From Candidatus Poribacteria bacterium (GTDB lineage Bacteria > Poribacteria > WGA-4E > WGA-3G), in assembly GCA_007571305.1 (NCBI GenBank), contig RKRR01000140.1:25476-89475 (forward strand): 64,000 bases of DNA. The letters run 5' to 3'. The translations under genes and the position numbers were made by a program. This document shows positions 48,296 through 58,380 of the stretch, in pieces. The notes below the pieces were generated by a model. It was not told the origin of the DNA, made no database searches, and saw nothing but the letters and a program-made list of their open reading frames with translations. Every line of letters starts with the position of its first letter. The first letter of the stretch is position 1.

Positions 48296-48762
48296 AAGTT
48301 GACTAATGTTCCTATTGTATTCAAGTCCAGTGCTGCCCAGTCTTGGATGGACAGTTCGATATGGGCAAGTGCCGCGGTTGGCATCCGTCGAGCCTGTCCA
48401 GTTAAGTAGTCTACAAGTTGTTCCACCGTCGGATTATGCCCCACGACCATAACGCGCTCATACTTATCTGGTAATGTTTTTAATTTTTCAAAGTAGACTC
48501 CTACGACGGTATTATAAAACACATCTAATTTTTTGATTTTCCCTGTATAACCGCATGCTTTTGCCACGCTGCTCGCTGTTTTTCTTGCCCGTTTTGCTGA
48601 TGAAGTGAGTATCCTGTCGGGAATTAACCTTTGTTCACGTAGATGTTTTCCCATACGTGGTGCGTCGCGTTTACCCCGGGCATTGAGAGGTCGGTCGTAA
48701 TCAGAAAGTTCTGAATAATTCCAACTGGATTTTGCGTGCCGTAGAATCAAGAGTGTTTTCAT
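48265..48762 (-). CDS. SixA-like phosphohistidine phosphatase (histidine phosphatase superfamily)
   Basis: 'LLILRHAKSSWNYSELSDYDRPLNARGKRDAPRMGKHL', 'VMVVGHNPTVEQLVDYL'. Confidence 0.92.
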   Translation of the reverse strand: MKTLLILRHAKSSWNYSELSDYDRPLNARGKRDAPRMGKHLREQRLIPDRILTSSAKRARKTASSVAKACGYTGKIKKLDVFYNTVVGVYFEKLKTLPDKYERVMVVGHNPTVEQLVDYLTGQARRMPTAALAHIELSIQDWAALDLNTIGTLVNLWTPKTLFTD

Positions 48763-49043
48763 TGGGTCTCTCCTTCAGGGCGATGTTAAATTTCTCTTTG
48801 TATCATATCACAATCAAGCCTCCCTGTCAATTGGGTAAGAGTTGTAGGAGGGACTCGGATTCCCAACCACTGGCTCTTCCCAATCCTGAAAATTTTTGTT
48901 CAGACTTCAAGACATTTTGACTTGCATTTCCAAGTTTTTCGTTATATTATTTTCTCGAAACTTCCGAGACGAAACCTCGCCCTTTAGGGGGAATGCAGTC
49001 TTGCCTAAGTGAAAAGGGCCAAACACTAATATTCTAAAAATCT

Positions 49044-49073
49044 TTGACATGTCCGAAACAAATGTGGTATAAT
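49044..49073 (+). promoter_or_regulatory. Consensus sigma-70 promoter
   Basis: -35 TTGACA (49044-49049), 18-nt spacer, -10 TATAAT (49068-49073). Confidence 0.8.
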
Positions 49074-49078
49074 TGGAG

Positions 49079-49157
49079 TAGCATTGTTGGTAGGGAGTTT
49101 CACCCGCGTCGCAAAGTGTAGTCTCTACCGAACCACGTGAAACAGTAAACAATGCTA
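49079..49157 (+). ncRNA. Candidate structured 5' RNA: closing stem enclosing an H-type pseudoknot
   Basis: P1 TAGCATTGTT (49079-49088)/AACAATGCTA (49148-49157); P2 GGTAGGGA (49089-49096)/TCTCTACC (49122-49129); P3 GTTTCAC (49097-49103)/GTGAAAC (49137-49143), crossing P2. Confidence 0.55.
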
Positions 49158-49334
49158 AGGATAAATAACGCGAAATACTCCCCATAAACTCTTTTACGAT
49201 AAATCGTTGAAGCGACTCCAGACTGACTTGAATATCATAGGGATTGTGAGGAATCATTTTCAATTACTCGGATATTGTAAAATACACCAACCAGACGTAC
49301 CGGGCATATTTTAACAGACGAGGAGCAGGTTTTT

Positions 49335-49730
49335 ATGAAAAAAACAAGTTTTTTCTTATTGATAACGGTTTTTTTCACCATTCTCCCAAAAGCACCTGCC
49401 CAAGACACCTCACAGGTTCAAGCACTAGAAATAGAAGAAGCACGATTAGACGCGTTGGAGGACGTAGAGAGAAACGTCTCTAGAGATGCCTGGGGAGCGA
49501 TAGGCTTCTTTTGTGGTTGTTTTGGTGTTGCCTACGCATTCGTAGCCACACCGAGCGTTCCCGTAGGTGCACTCTTGGGCAAAAGTCCGACGTATGTCCA
49601 GATATACACACTCGTGTATCAAGAGCACGCGAAACGTAAAAGATGGCAGTCATCTGCGGTCGGATGCGGTATAGGTGCTGCGGCCGGTCTGGCATTAAAT
49701 GCACTCCTGACACTATCTGCGTCGAGATAA
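49335..49730 (+). CDS. Small secreted/membrane protein of unknown function
   Basis: Signal peptide 'FFLLITVFFTILPKAPAQ'; two Gly/Ala-rich hydrophobic segments. Confidence 0.7.
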   Translation: MKKTSFFLLITVFFTILPKAPAQDTSQVQALEIEEARLDALEDVERNVSRDAWGAIGFFCGCFGVAYAFVATPSVPVGALLGKSPTYVQIYTLVYQEHAKRKRWQSSAVGCGIGAAAGLALNALLTLSASR

Positions 49731-49908
49731 GAAATTTGTTATGTTTATTTTTCCAGTGCTGATCGTTATCTGTTTTTTGGCATATATTTCTGACTGGTGT
49801 TAAATCGCTAAAAACGGAAAACAATAGCCTATAAAGTGCCTGTCAACGCGTTTAGGAGAATATCCGTTACAGAGTTCAACGCAATTCAAACTCTGGAGGA
49901 AATAAAAC

Positions 49909-50712
49909 ATGTTAGTCAAAATGAACGGAATTCTCACAACACTACTCTTTGTTATATTACTTGGCAATATTGGTGGATGTTACGTCGATACCAGTGATAG
50001 GGATGATGAACCACCCGCCGTGCCTCGCGGTGTCAGAACCATCACAGGCGATGATCAGGTTATCGTCGAGTGGTATCCAAATGGCGAATTTGACTTGGCG
50101 GGCTATACAGTGTGGCGTGGACGTAATGGGACAGAATTTGATGCATTAGCAGAACTCTCGGAAAATGCCACGCGTTATACGGATACGACAGTGCGAAACG
50201 GGGAGACTTACTACTATGCTGTTTCTGCTTATGACAGTGAGGGAAACGAGAGTCAGTTGAGTCCCGAAGATGCTTGGGATACGCCGCGACCAGAAGGGCG
50301 GAATATCATACTTGACGACTACACCCTTTCTTCTGAAAGAAGTGGATTTGATTTCTCACAGCCACAAAAGGGAAGTATCCCATGGAACACACCCGCAACC
50401 GATGTCTATTTTGGTTTCGATACTGAAGTAAACGTCACCTACCTCTACTCTGATAATGATACACTCATGCAAGATTTGGGATATCATGAATACTTTGATG
50501 ACGTTGATGTTGTTCCGGGATCGGAATTCGGATATACGACTCTGTTTGTTGAACTTATTGAAGGGCATGTCTATGCCCTCTATACACCTGATGGAAACTT
50601 CGCTAAGATTCAGGTGCGCAAACTTTCTGATGACGCTGTCGTTTTCGATTGGGCATACCAAACCGAGCCAGATAACGTCCAATTGGCACCCTCTCTCAAG
50701 ATCCTTCAATAA
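49909..50712 (+). CDS. Lipoprotein with fibronectin type III domain
   Basis: Lipobox 'LGNIGGC'; 'DDQVIVEWYPNGEFDLAGYTVWRG...YYYAVSAYDSEGNESQLS'. Confidence 0.85.
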   Translation: MLVKMNGILTTLLFVILLGNIGGCYVDTSDRDDEPPAVPRGVRTITGDDQVIVEWYPNGEFDLAGYTVWRGRNGTEFDALAELSENATRYTDTTVRNGETYYYAVSAYDSEGNESQLSPEDAWDTPRPEGRNIILDDYTLSSERSGFDFSQPQKGSIPWNTPATDVYFGFDTEVNVTYLYSDNDTLMQDLGYHEYFDDVDVVPGSEFGYTTLFVELIEGHVYALYTPDGNFAKIQVRKLSDDAVVFDWAYQTEPDNVQLAPSLKILQ

Positions 50713-50724
50713 GGGGTACATTTC

Positions 50725-51369
50725 ATGCTAAGAAAAATTGAGGCGGTGTGGATGCCGCCTCTATACATACTTCTTGCGATTTTGATACTTTCCATCACCG
50801 GATCTATTTCGATAATCGCCGAAACTACATCCACTCAGGAGAAATCTGACACTAAAAATACCAGCACACAACCGCTTCTGCGTAACTATCTGAATACGCC
50901 TGAAGTTGAATCCGAATATCCACTGTTTCGGTCCCACGCGGAACGCTACTACCCAGCACTTGATCTCAAAAAAGCATCGCGGCTGTCAACTTTTATGCCC
51001 GGATTGGGACAAGCTTATGCCGGCAATTATACAAAAGCGACGCTTTTCCTTACTGCCGAGCTAGGGACCTTCGCACTTGCTGGCTATAACATCGCACGCG
51101 CCCTGCACTACAATGATCAAGGTGTTTTCGAAACCGGATTTCAAGACATCCGGACGGGTGAATTCTTGACATACGAGCAAGGACGTACTCGGATGAAGAA
51201 CCACGCATTTCTCAGTGGAGTTCTTCTCGCAACAGGCATTGGAATCCACGTTTGGAATATTTTTGATGCCCCGAAGACAGCTGAAACGTATAATAATCGA
51301 AGATTTTCCGTACAAGTGCAACAAAGGAATCATGGTATCAGTTCGCTAATCTTTACACATAGGTTCTAA
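50725..51369 (+). CDS. DUF5683-like membrane/envelope protein
   Basis: 'LSTFMPGLGQAYAGNYTKATLFLTAELGTFALAGY'. Confidence 0.7.
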   Translation: MLRKIEAVWMPPLYILLAILILSITGSISIIAETTSTQEKSDTKNTSTQPLLRNYLNTPEVESEYPLFRSHAERYYPALDLKKASRLSTFMPGLGQAYAGNYTKATLFLTAELGTFALAGYNIARALHYNDQGVFETGFQDIRTGEFLTYEQGRTRMKNHAFLSGVLLATGIGIHVWNIFDAPKTAETYNNRRFSVQVQQRNHGISSLIFTHRF

Positions 51370-51440
51370 CACCTGCGGAGTGGCTGTCAGCAGTCAGAAA
51401 AAGCAGCAAGTACAGTTCGCGCCTATTTGATGGTTTCTAT

Positions 51441-51525
51441 TCTAACCCAAGTTGCCAATTCTGTAGCATAACCTGTGAGGTTGTGCCTCTTCGGGAGCAG
51501 GAAACCGACAGTCTCCTACACTACG
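51441..51525 (+). mobile_element. MITE-1-related degenerate fragment (copy G)
   Basis: TAACCCAAGTTGCCAATTCTGTAGCATAA...CCGACAGTCTCCTACACTAC. Confidence 0.45.
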
Positions 51526-51611
51526 AAAGACTGCGGATCCTGAGCGTTTTCAATGAAAAATAGCAGATGAACCTCTAAAATTGTGTAAGCAGAAACTTGG
51601 GTTATTCTATC

Positions 51612-51660
51612 AAAAACTTAGCCCGTAATGTAATAGAGAGCGGATATACGGAACGGAACA
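51612..51660 (+). repeat. Leader repeat family L, copy 2
   Basis: AAAAACTTAGCCCGTAATGTAATAGAGAGCGGATATACGGAACGGAAC, ending at the ATG of the next CDS. Confidence 0.6.
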
Positions 51661-52469
51661 TGAAATCAAAAACTTGCTTCACCGAACCGCAAGGCAGAAT
51701 TAAAAAGTATGCAAAGCATCTAATTTTTATCTTTTTTCTCATAGGGACTCTTGCCTTAAACAGTGCTTCCCGTTCACTTGTTGAAAGTCCAGACATTTCT
51801 CCCACTCCGCTAAAGGTCGGAGAAAAATTAACCTATAATATTAGTTGGAAAAAGATACCTGCCGCCAAGCGAACAGACTGGATCGCCAAGGAGGCGTTAC
51901 GAAATGGAGAGCCTGTTTATCACATCCAATCTGAGATGAAAACCCGTTCGCTTTTCAGAGTCTATAGTTTCCAGAGGCAAGAGGAGACTTATTTTAATCC
52001 GATCACCCTCTCACCTGTACGCTTCCAAAATCGCTTGCAGGATCAGAAATATCGTGCCACCGTCACAGTTGATTTTCGAGAGGACACGGCAGCATACGAA
52101 AAAATCTCACGATCGAAGCCGAAATCGCCTGAAAAACGCGAGGTAAAGGTCATAGAAGTACCCACTGGCACACAAGATGAACTGTCAACGCTCTACTTTC
52201 TACGTTCTAAAGAATTCGATTTCGGCGAAACTTATGTCTTTCCGATTATCGCGAAGGGAAAGGTCCAGAAGGTTACACTCACTGTTGAACGTAGAGAGAT
52301 AGTAAAAAGTAAGGCATTGGGTATTGTCAAAACGCTCGTCTTGCAAACTTCCGCTGGGGACCGCTTCTGGCTCACGGATGACGAACGTAGGTTACCTGTC
52401 AAAGCTGAGAGCAAAATAGGGCAATTGACAGTGAAAGTCACTTTAACCGATGTCGAATTTACCAACTGA
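51660..52469 (+). CDS. DUF3108-like secreted protein
   Basis: 'PLKVGEKLTYNISWKKIPAA', 'YHIQSEMKTRSLFRVYSFQRQEETYFNPITLSPVRFQ'. Confidence 0.75.
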   Translation: MKSKTCFTEPQGRIKKYAKHLIFIFFLIGTLALNSASRSLVESPDISPTPLKVGEKLTYNISWKKIPAAKRTDWIAKEALRNGEPVYHIQSEMKTRSLFRVYSFQRQEETYFNPITLSPVRFQNRLQDQKYRATVTVDFREDTAAYEKISRSKPKSPEKREVKVIEVPTGTQDELSTLYFLRSKEFDFGETYVFPIIAKGKVQKVTLTVERREIVKSKALGIVKTLVLQTSAGDRFWLTDDERRLPVKAESKIGQLTVKVTLTDVEFTN

Positions 52470-52530
52470 GATGGATAATAAACATTCAGTGTAGTTGCAA
52501 TCGCCAGCACGGTTTGTCAAGGAAACAGTA

Positions 52531-55500
52531 GTGATAGAACTTTTACGCAAAACAGAAAATTACCAGACCTTGGTAGCACTTCTCAGAGATGGTAAGAAAC
52601 TCCCGTGGCTCAGAGGATTAGCGAACACGTCAACTGCGTATCTTTTGGCGACGCTCATTGGCGATTTTCCAAATAAATCTTTCCTGATTATCCTTCCTTC
52701 ACAACGTGAAGCCGAGCAAGTTTTAGAAGAGATATGTACATACGCGGCGTATCCCGCTTTAGAAGCGGCACAGATGCTGGATGTGCAGTCCAAGATGAAT
52801 CTGTTTCCTATCTGGCACCGAAAAATTTTTGATGGCATCGCTCCTTCCAAGGAAATCGTCGCGGATCGGATACGATGTCTGGAACACTTACTCTATAAGG
52901 AACGCAGTATCATTGTAACGTCAAGTCAAGCCGTGCTTTATAGACTCCCACCACGTCAACGATTTGCTGAGGCATGCTGTGTCCTTAATCTCGGTGATGA
53001 AATAGACCCAGACGAGGTTACCGCGATGCTTATCCGCGGTGGATACCAAAACGTTGAACTTGTAGAGGTCAAAGGCGAATTTGCCCGTAGAGGCGACATC
53101 TTAGATGTCTATCCTTTGACTGCCGACACGCCAATACGTGTCGAATTTTTTGGTGATGAAATTGATACAATCCGTTCTTTCGACCCGGTTTCGCAACGTT
53201 CGACTGAACCCATAGAATCGGTTACACTCACACCCTTGCGGGAAGTCCTTTCCATGGATGTATCTGTCGACCATTGGCAAACCCAAGCGGATGCTCTCAT
53301 TCAAGAGCACGCGACACCACAACTGAGAAACACCCTTCGGGAGGTAACACAATCTTTAACAGCGGCGGCAGCTTCTCAATATCGGCTTCAGCAATGTCCT
53401 CTTGACGATGGAATAGAGGGCTTTTTGCCGATGCTCGTTCCAGAAACAGAATTACTCACCGATTATCTACCCGATGACACCATAGTTTGTGTTATTGAAC
53501 CCCAGTGGCAGAAGCGCGAAACTGCTCAAATGCACGAACGGATGCAGGAGTTGTACGAGAAGAAGTTGGAGGAATCCAATCTCATGGTCCCACCGGATAA
53601 ACTTCTCGTCACCTTTGAAACACTGAATACCGAATTAGAGAAGTATTCTGTCATATCATCGTCCTTAGCTCCACCGCGTGAAGCCATAGACAACGGGATG
53701 CCGCCCTTGCATTTTGAGATGAAACCTTTGGCACTGCCATCAGGCAATTACCAAACGGTTATCAATGAGATGAAAACGTGGACAGAGGAAGGAACCCGCG
53801 TTTATGTTTTCTGTGAAACGCCTCAACAGTCAAAACGTGTGTCTGAAATATTAGCAGAGCGCGAATTGTTCCCTCCAGATGTGGAGACCAGTGTCGGAAC
53901 AATTGGTGAGGGGTTCCTCAATGAATCGCTAAATCTCGTAGTTCTTTCCGAAGATGAACTCTTCGGCAGTCGTCATCATCGCCGCCCCGTTAGACGCCGT
54001 CCTTCTACGGATGGAACACCAATCCTCAGCCTCATAGATCTAAAAGTTGGGGATTATGTCGTACATGTCTCGCACGGCGTCGCTATCTATGATGGGATAC
54101 GTCGATTGGCAATTGACGGAAGGTCACAAGATTTCCTGATACTCAGGTACAACGGAGATGACATTCTTTATGTGCCGACGTATCAAGTCGATCTCGTCCA
54201 GAAATATATCGGTAGCAAAGACAACGCCTATAAGCCACGCGTTGATCGGCTTGGTGGAGCCGCTTGGAATCGACGTAAGGGTCGCGCCAAAGAATCAATC
54301 GAGCAGATGGCAGGTGAACTCCTCAAGTTGTACGCCCTCCGTCAAACCCGCAAAGGGTTCAGTTTTCCTACTGAGGTGCCTTGGCAAACTGAATTTGAGG
54401 CACTTTTTCCGTATCAAGAGACCGACGATCAACTCCAAGCAATTGAAGATGTTAAAGCGGATATGGAAGATGAACGTCCGATGGATAGGCTCGTCTGTGG
54501 AGATGTCGGATACGGAAAAACTGAGATCGCATTACGTGCCGCTTTCAAAGCCGTCATGTCCGAGAAACAGGTGGCGATTCTTGTCCCTACGACTATCCTC
54601 GCTCTCCAACACTACGACACTTTTGAGAAACGTTTCCAGCCTTTCCCTATTAACATTGAAATGTTAAACCGGTTTCGCACGCCGAGAGAGATAAAGCAGA
54701 TTAAAGAGGGATTGGCGAAAGGCACTATTGATGTTGTTATTGGAACACACAGCCTACTTTCCAAAACGGTTGCGTTCAACAATCTCGGACTCTTAATAGT
54801 GGATGAAGAACATCGTTTCGGTGTTAAGCATAAGGAAAAAATAAAACAATTCAAAGAAACCATTGATGTCCTTACATTGACCGCGACACCCATTCCACGG
54901 ACGCTCCACATGTCGCTTGTTGGCATCCGGGACTTTAGCACTATTAACACACCGCCAGCGGATCGATTACCCATCCAGACGTACGTCATGCCATACGACA
55001 GTGATGTGATTCGCGAAGCCATTACCACAGAATTAGGGCGCGGTGGACAAGTGTTTTTTGTCCACAATCGTGTTCAGGACATCCAGAGTATCGCTTTAGC
55101 AATTCAGCAACTTGCTCCAGACGCACGTGTCGCCGTAGCACATGGACAGATGCCTGAACGTGAATTAGAAACCATTATGCTGGAGTTTGTCCGGCATAAA
55201 CACGATATCCTCGTCTGTACAATGATTATTGAATCAGGATTGGATATTCCCAACGTTAACACGATCCTTATTAATAGAGCGGATGCACTCGGTTTAGCGC
55301 AACTTTATCAGTTAAGAGGGCGCGTCGGACGTGCTACTGTACAGGCTTACGGGTACCTCTTCTATCCACAGGACCGATCAATCACAGAAGGGGCACAGAA
55401 GAGGCTACGTGTTATCGAAGAATTTACAGATCTCGGTTCCGGTTTCAAAATCGCACTCCGAGATTTAGAAATTCGGGGTGCTGGAAATATCCTCGGTGCC

Positions 55501-56040
55501 GAACAGCATGGGCATATCGTCACTGTCGGTTATGAACTGTATTGTAGGCTTCTTGAGGAAGCGGTGAAGGCACTAAAGGGTGAAAAGGTTGAGGAAACCG
55601 TAGAGACACGTATCAGCCTACCCGTTGAAGCCTATTTGCCTGATGACTATGTCCCTGATAGCCGTCAAAAAGTCTCTATCTATAAGAAAATTGCTGGGCT
55701 AAAGGATCGAGAAGCACTTCATGAGCTTCGTGAAGAGTTGAAGGATCGATACGGTGCGATACCTGAACCTGCTGAGATGTTGCTAGAGATAGCCAACATC
55801 AAACACCTCAGCCAACATCTCGGTATCACAGCCATTGTTGCTGGAAATGAGCAGATAAAGGTTACCTTCGATGAAAGGAAATCGCGAATTAATGTGAAGA
55901 AATTCGTTGAGATAGTTCACCAAAATAAGAAACTACAGTTACAGCCGCCGGCACAACTTACGATTCGTATGCCGGGCGTGACTGGGGTGAGTATGTTGAC
56001 CGAATTGCAACAAGCACTCAGATTGTTTATTGATATGTAA
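52531..56040 (+). CDS. mfd: Transcription-repair coupling factor
   Basis: 'LKVGDYVVHVSHGVAIYDGIRRL', 'PMDRLVCGDVGYGKTEIALRAAFKAV', 'DEEHRFGVKHKEKIK', 'IESGLDIPNVNTILINRADALGLAQLYQLRGRVGR'. Confidence 0.96.
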   Translation: MIELLRKTENYQTLVALLRDGKKLPWLRGLANTSTAYLLATLIGDFPNKSFLIILPSQREAEQVLEEICTYAAYPALEAAQMLDVQSKMNLFPIWHRKIFDGIAPSKEIVADRIRCLEHLLYKERSIIVTSSQAVLYRLPPRQRFAEACCVLNLGDEIDPDEVTAMLIRGGYQNVELVEVKGEFARRGDILDVYPLTADTPIRVEFFGDEIDTIRSFDPVSQRSTEPIESVTLTPLREVLSMDVSVDHWQTQADALIQEHATPQLRNTLREVTQSLTAAAASQYRLQQCPLDDGIEGFLPMLVPETELLTDYLPDDTIVCVIEPQWQKRETAQMHERMQELYEKKLEESNLMVPPDKLLVTFETLNTELEKYSVISSSLAPPREAIDNGMPPLHFEMKPLALPSGNYQTVINEMKTWTEEGTRVYVFCETPQQSKRVSEILAERELFPPDVETSVGTIGEGFLNESLNLVVLSEDELFGSRHHRRPVRRRPSTDGTPILSLIDLKVGDYVVHVSHGVAIYDGIRRLAIDGRSQDFLILRYNGDDILYVPTYQVDLVQKYIGSKDNAYKPRVDRLGGAAWNRRKGRAKESIEQMAGELLKLYALRQTRKGFSFPTEVPWQTEFEALFPYQETDDQLQAIEDVKADMEDERPMDRLVCGDVGYGKTEIALRAAFKAVMSEKQVAILVPTTILALQHYDTFEKRFQPFPINIEMLNRFRTPREIKQIKEGLAKGTIDVVIGTHSLLSKTVAFNNLGLLIVDEEHRFGVKHKEKIKQFKETIDVLTLTATPIPRTLHMSLVGIRDFSTINTPPADRLPIQTYVMPYDSDVIREAITTELGRGGQVFFVHNRVQDIQSIALAIQQLAPDARVAVAHGQMPERELETIMLEFVRHKHDILVCTMIIESGLDIPNVNTILINRADALGLAQLYQLRGRVGRATVQAYGYLFYPQDRSITEGAQKRLRVIEEFTDLGSGFKIALRDLEIRGAGNILGAEQHGHIVTVGYELYCRLLEEAVKALKGEKVEETVETRISLPVEAYLPDDYVPDSRQKVSIYKKIAGLKDREALHELREELKDRYGAIPEPAEMLLEIANIKHLSQHLGITAIVAGNEQIKVTFDERKSRINVKKFVEIVHQNKKLQLQPPAQLTIRMPGVTGVSMLTELQQALRLFIDM

Positions 56041-56158
56041 CCAAGGGCAATCAGCAGTCAGCACAGGGGGTTTTGTGAAACGAGAACCTCCTTAACTGAA
56101 AGTCGATAACCACTAAACCGCAAGGAACGTTTGGAATATTTGGGTTTTTCTATAGTAA

Positions 56159-56205
56159 CGAAACTCAAGCCTGTAATGTAATGGAAGGCGACTCTTAGGC
56201 AAAGT
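56159..56205 (+). repeat. Leader repeat family L, copy 3
   Basis: CGAAACTCAAGCCTGTAATGTAATGGAAGGCGACTCTTAGG; GCCT/AGGC stem. Confidence 0.6.
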
Positions 56206-56252
56206 CTGTGAAGGTTGAGTCCCTCCGTTTAACCGCAAGGAACATTAAAAGT

Positions 56253-57221
56253 ATGAAAAGAACGATTGTTATTTTTGTTATGGTCACTGTGACCTGTTTA
56301 CTGACATGGAGGTATGTTCAGTCCGATGGTCATGAACAACCTGTGTCTGCTATGGACGAAAGCAAGGTAATTCTGGCAGAGTACAAATGGAATGATAAGC
56401 CTTATCAAATCTCATTGGCAGATTTGAACGCCGCCATTGCCGAATTGCCGGTTTATCGTCAGCAGAACTACGAGAATCGGGAAGACAAAGCCGAGTATCT
56501 TGAGGAGCTCATAGAGGAACGGCTCCAAATCCTCCGTGCTGCCGATGAAGGTTTTGATTCACTTGCTGAACACCTCAAAAAGCTTGAAGACTATACCCAT
56601 CAGTTGATGGTTGAAAAATTGACCGAGGCTGAAGTAGATAACAAAATCGAGGTTACCGACGAGGATCTCATGGCGCATTATCAAGCGAATTTGAGTGAGT
56701 ACATTGAAGAAGCGAAAGCTCGCGCGACCTGCATTACACTTGATGATGAAGATTTTGCCAACGAGACATTAGATGCGATTAAAGCAGGCAAAGACATCGC
56801 TGAGATGGCAAAGGAACTCGCCGAAGCAGGTAAACTCGCCAACGGACCTGGCACCAATCAGGATGACCCAGGGAATACCTACATGTTCACCAAATCCGCA
56901 TCTGCGCGTTGGACGGAATTTATTGATGCTGTGTTTAACCAAGAAATTGGTGAAATGACAGATGCCCTTTTTGAGGTAGATGTCAATGACGAAACCTTCT
57001 ACCTCATCTTCCGTAAAGAAGAGCATCAGCCGGACCGACAGCAGGAATTCGACGAGGTCAAGAGTGATGTCCAAAGAACGGTTGAGCGGGAAAAGAAACG
57101 CGCACGTATCAATGAATGGGTCACTGAGATCACTGAGAAAGGCAAGTTAAAAACCTATCCTGAAAATATTCCGGAACCGCCGAAACCAGAAGAAGCGGAG
57201 ACCGAGGAATCAGACCAATAA
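56253..57221 (+). CDS. PrsA/PpiC-like periplasmic chaperone/foldase (paralog 1)
   Basis: N-terminal TM; 'LEELIEERLQILRAADEGFD', PPIase-like region 'ARATCITLDDEDFANETLDAIKAGKDIAEMAKEL'; acidic tail. Confidence 0.8.
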   Translation: MKRTIVIFVMVTVTCLLTWRYVQSDGHEQPVSAMDESKVILAEYKWNDKPYQISLADLNAAIAELPVYRQQNYENREDKAEYLEELIEERLQILRAADEGFDSLAEHLKKLEDYTHQLMVEKLTEAEVDNKIEVTDEDLMAHYQANLSEYIEEAKARATCITLDDEDFANETLDAIKAGKDIAEMAKELAEAGKLANGPGTNQDDPGNTYMFTKSASARWTEFIDAVFNQEIGEMTDALFEVDVNDETFYLIFRKEEHQPDRQQEFDEVKSDVQRTVEREKKRARINEWVTEITEKGKLKTYPENIPEPPKPEEAETEESDQ

Positions 57222-57288
57222 TCTATTCCCATTTTGTGGAAGCAACATCCCTAGCCAAAGTGCTGGGTTGAGAAAAGGAGTTAGATAA

Positions 57289-58323
57289 ATGCTCACAGTA
57301 GTTGCCCGCTTCATGGGCAGAATCAAAAATCAGTCCGGACTTCCGGTTATCCCTTTACTTTTACTCGGGATCCTTGTCACACATCCTATCTTCTATAGTT
57401 GCGGCGACAAGGCGATCGGTGCTGATGGAACGGTCATCGCTGAATTTGATTGGAACGGAAAGCAACACATCACCCTTGAAGAGATGATGCAGGAGATTAG
57501 CGAACTTCCCGAATATAAGCAGCGTCAATATCAGGACAAGGAAGGGTTGGAAACCTATATGACTCTCATGGCGGAGAGTCGACTCATTCTCAGCCTTGCC
57601 CGTGATGAAAAACTCAACGAAGATCCGGAAATTCTTAAGAAGGTTCAGGACTATCTTCATGAGTTGATGGTCAAGAAAATTACAGCGCAAGAGGTTGATG
57701 ACAAACTTTCTTTGACTGAGAACGACTATGCCCAGTACTACGAAGCGAACAAAGGGGAGTACGTTCGTCCTGAGCAGGTCAGACTATCCTGTATCACGCT
57801 CCTCAATAAAGAGCGGGCTGATGAAGTCTACGCGCAAATTAAGGAAGGCAAAGACATCCTTGAGGTTGCGCGAGAACTCTCCGATCGTGGTGAGCTCGTC
57901 GGTCCCGGTGCGAACCCTTCCACTCCGGGTGACACGGACTATATTGGTCGGGCTTCTTTCCCTTCAGGAACTGAACCTTTCTTAGATGCAGCGTTTTCTG
58001 CGGAGATCGGTCAGTTGTATGATGGTGTCATTGGCGTTGAAGTTCAAGGTGAAAATTACTACATGATATTCCGAAAAGACGAAGCTCGCGATGAATACCA
58101 AAAACCGTTTGAGGAGGAAGATGTTCGTAAGAGTGTCATTCGAAAAGCGGAACGCGAGAAACGGCAGGAACTCATGGACAACTGGGTTGCCGAACTTCGA
58201 GGCCGGGCCGAAGTCAAAACGTACATTGATCGCATTCCAGAGGCAGAACCCGAAGAAGCAGAAGAGGCATCGGAAGAAGAACAACCCGAAGAGCCTTCTG
58301 TGGAGGAAGAACCTGAAGAATAG
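57289..58323 (+). CDS. PrsA/PpiC-like periplasmic chaperone/foldase (paralog 2)
   Basis: Co-linear with paralog 1: 'VRLSCITLLNKERADEVYAQIKEGKDILEVARELSDRGEL', 'YYMIFRKDEARDEYQKPFEE'; Glu-rich tail. Confidence 0.82.
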   Translation: MLTVVARFMGRIKNQSGLPVIPLLLLGILVTHPIFYSCGDKAIGADGTVIAEFDWNGKQHITLEEMMQEISELPEYKQRQYQDKEGLETYMTLMAESRLILSLARDEKLNEDPEILKKVQDYLHELMVKKITAQEVDDKLSLTENDYAQYYEANKGEYVRPEQVRLSCITLLNKERADEVYAQIKEGKDILEVARELSDRGELVGPGANPSTPGDTDYIGRASFPSGTEPFLDAAFSAEIGQLYDGVIGVEVQGENYYMIFRKDEARDEYQKPFEEEDVRKSVIRKAEREKRQELMDNWVAELRGRAEVKTYIDRIPEAEPEEAEEASEEEQPEEPSVEEEPEE

Positions 58324-58380
58324 CAGTCGGTCATCAGTACGCAGGCTCCCGGCTGCTGTCGGCTGTTAGACGAATAGTTA

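Noticed and set aside
48907-49263. 118-aa minus-strand ORF
   Set aside because: Overlaps a strong plus-strand promoter and the pseudoknot RNA candidate antisense; composition is not protein-like.
52560-52850. Numerous antisense ORFs over mfd, rpoD, mutS2 and other conserved genes
   Set aside because: Shadow ORFs of well-supported coding regions with no independent support.
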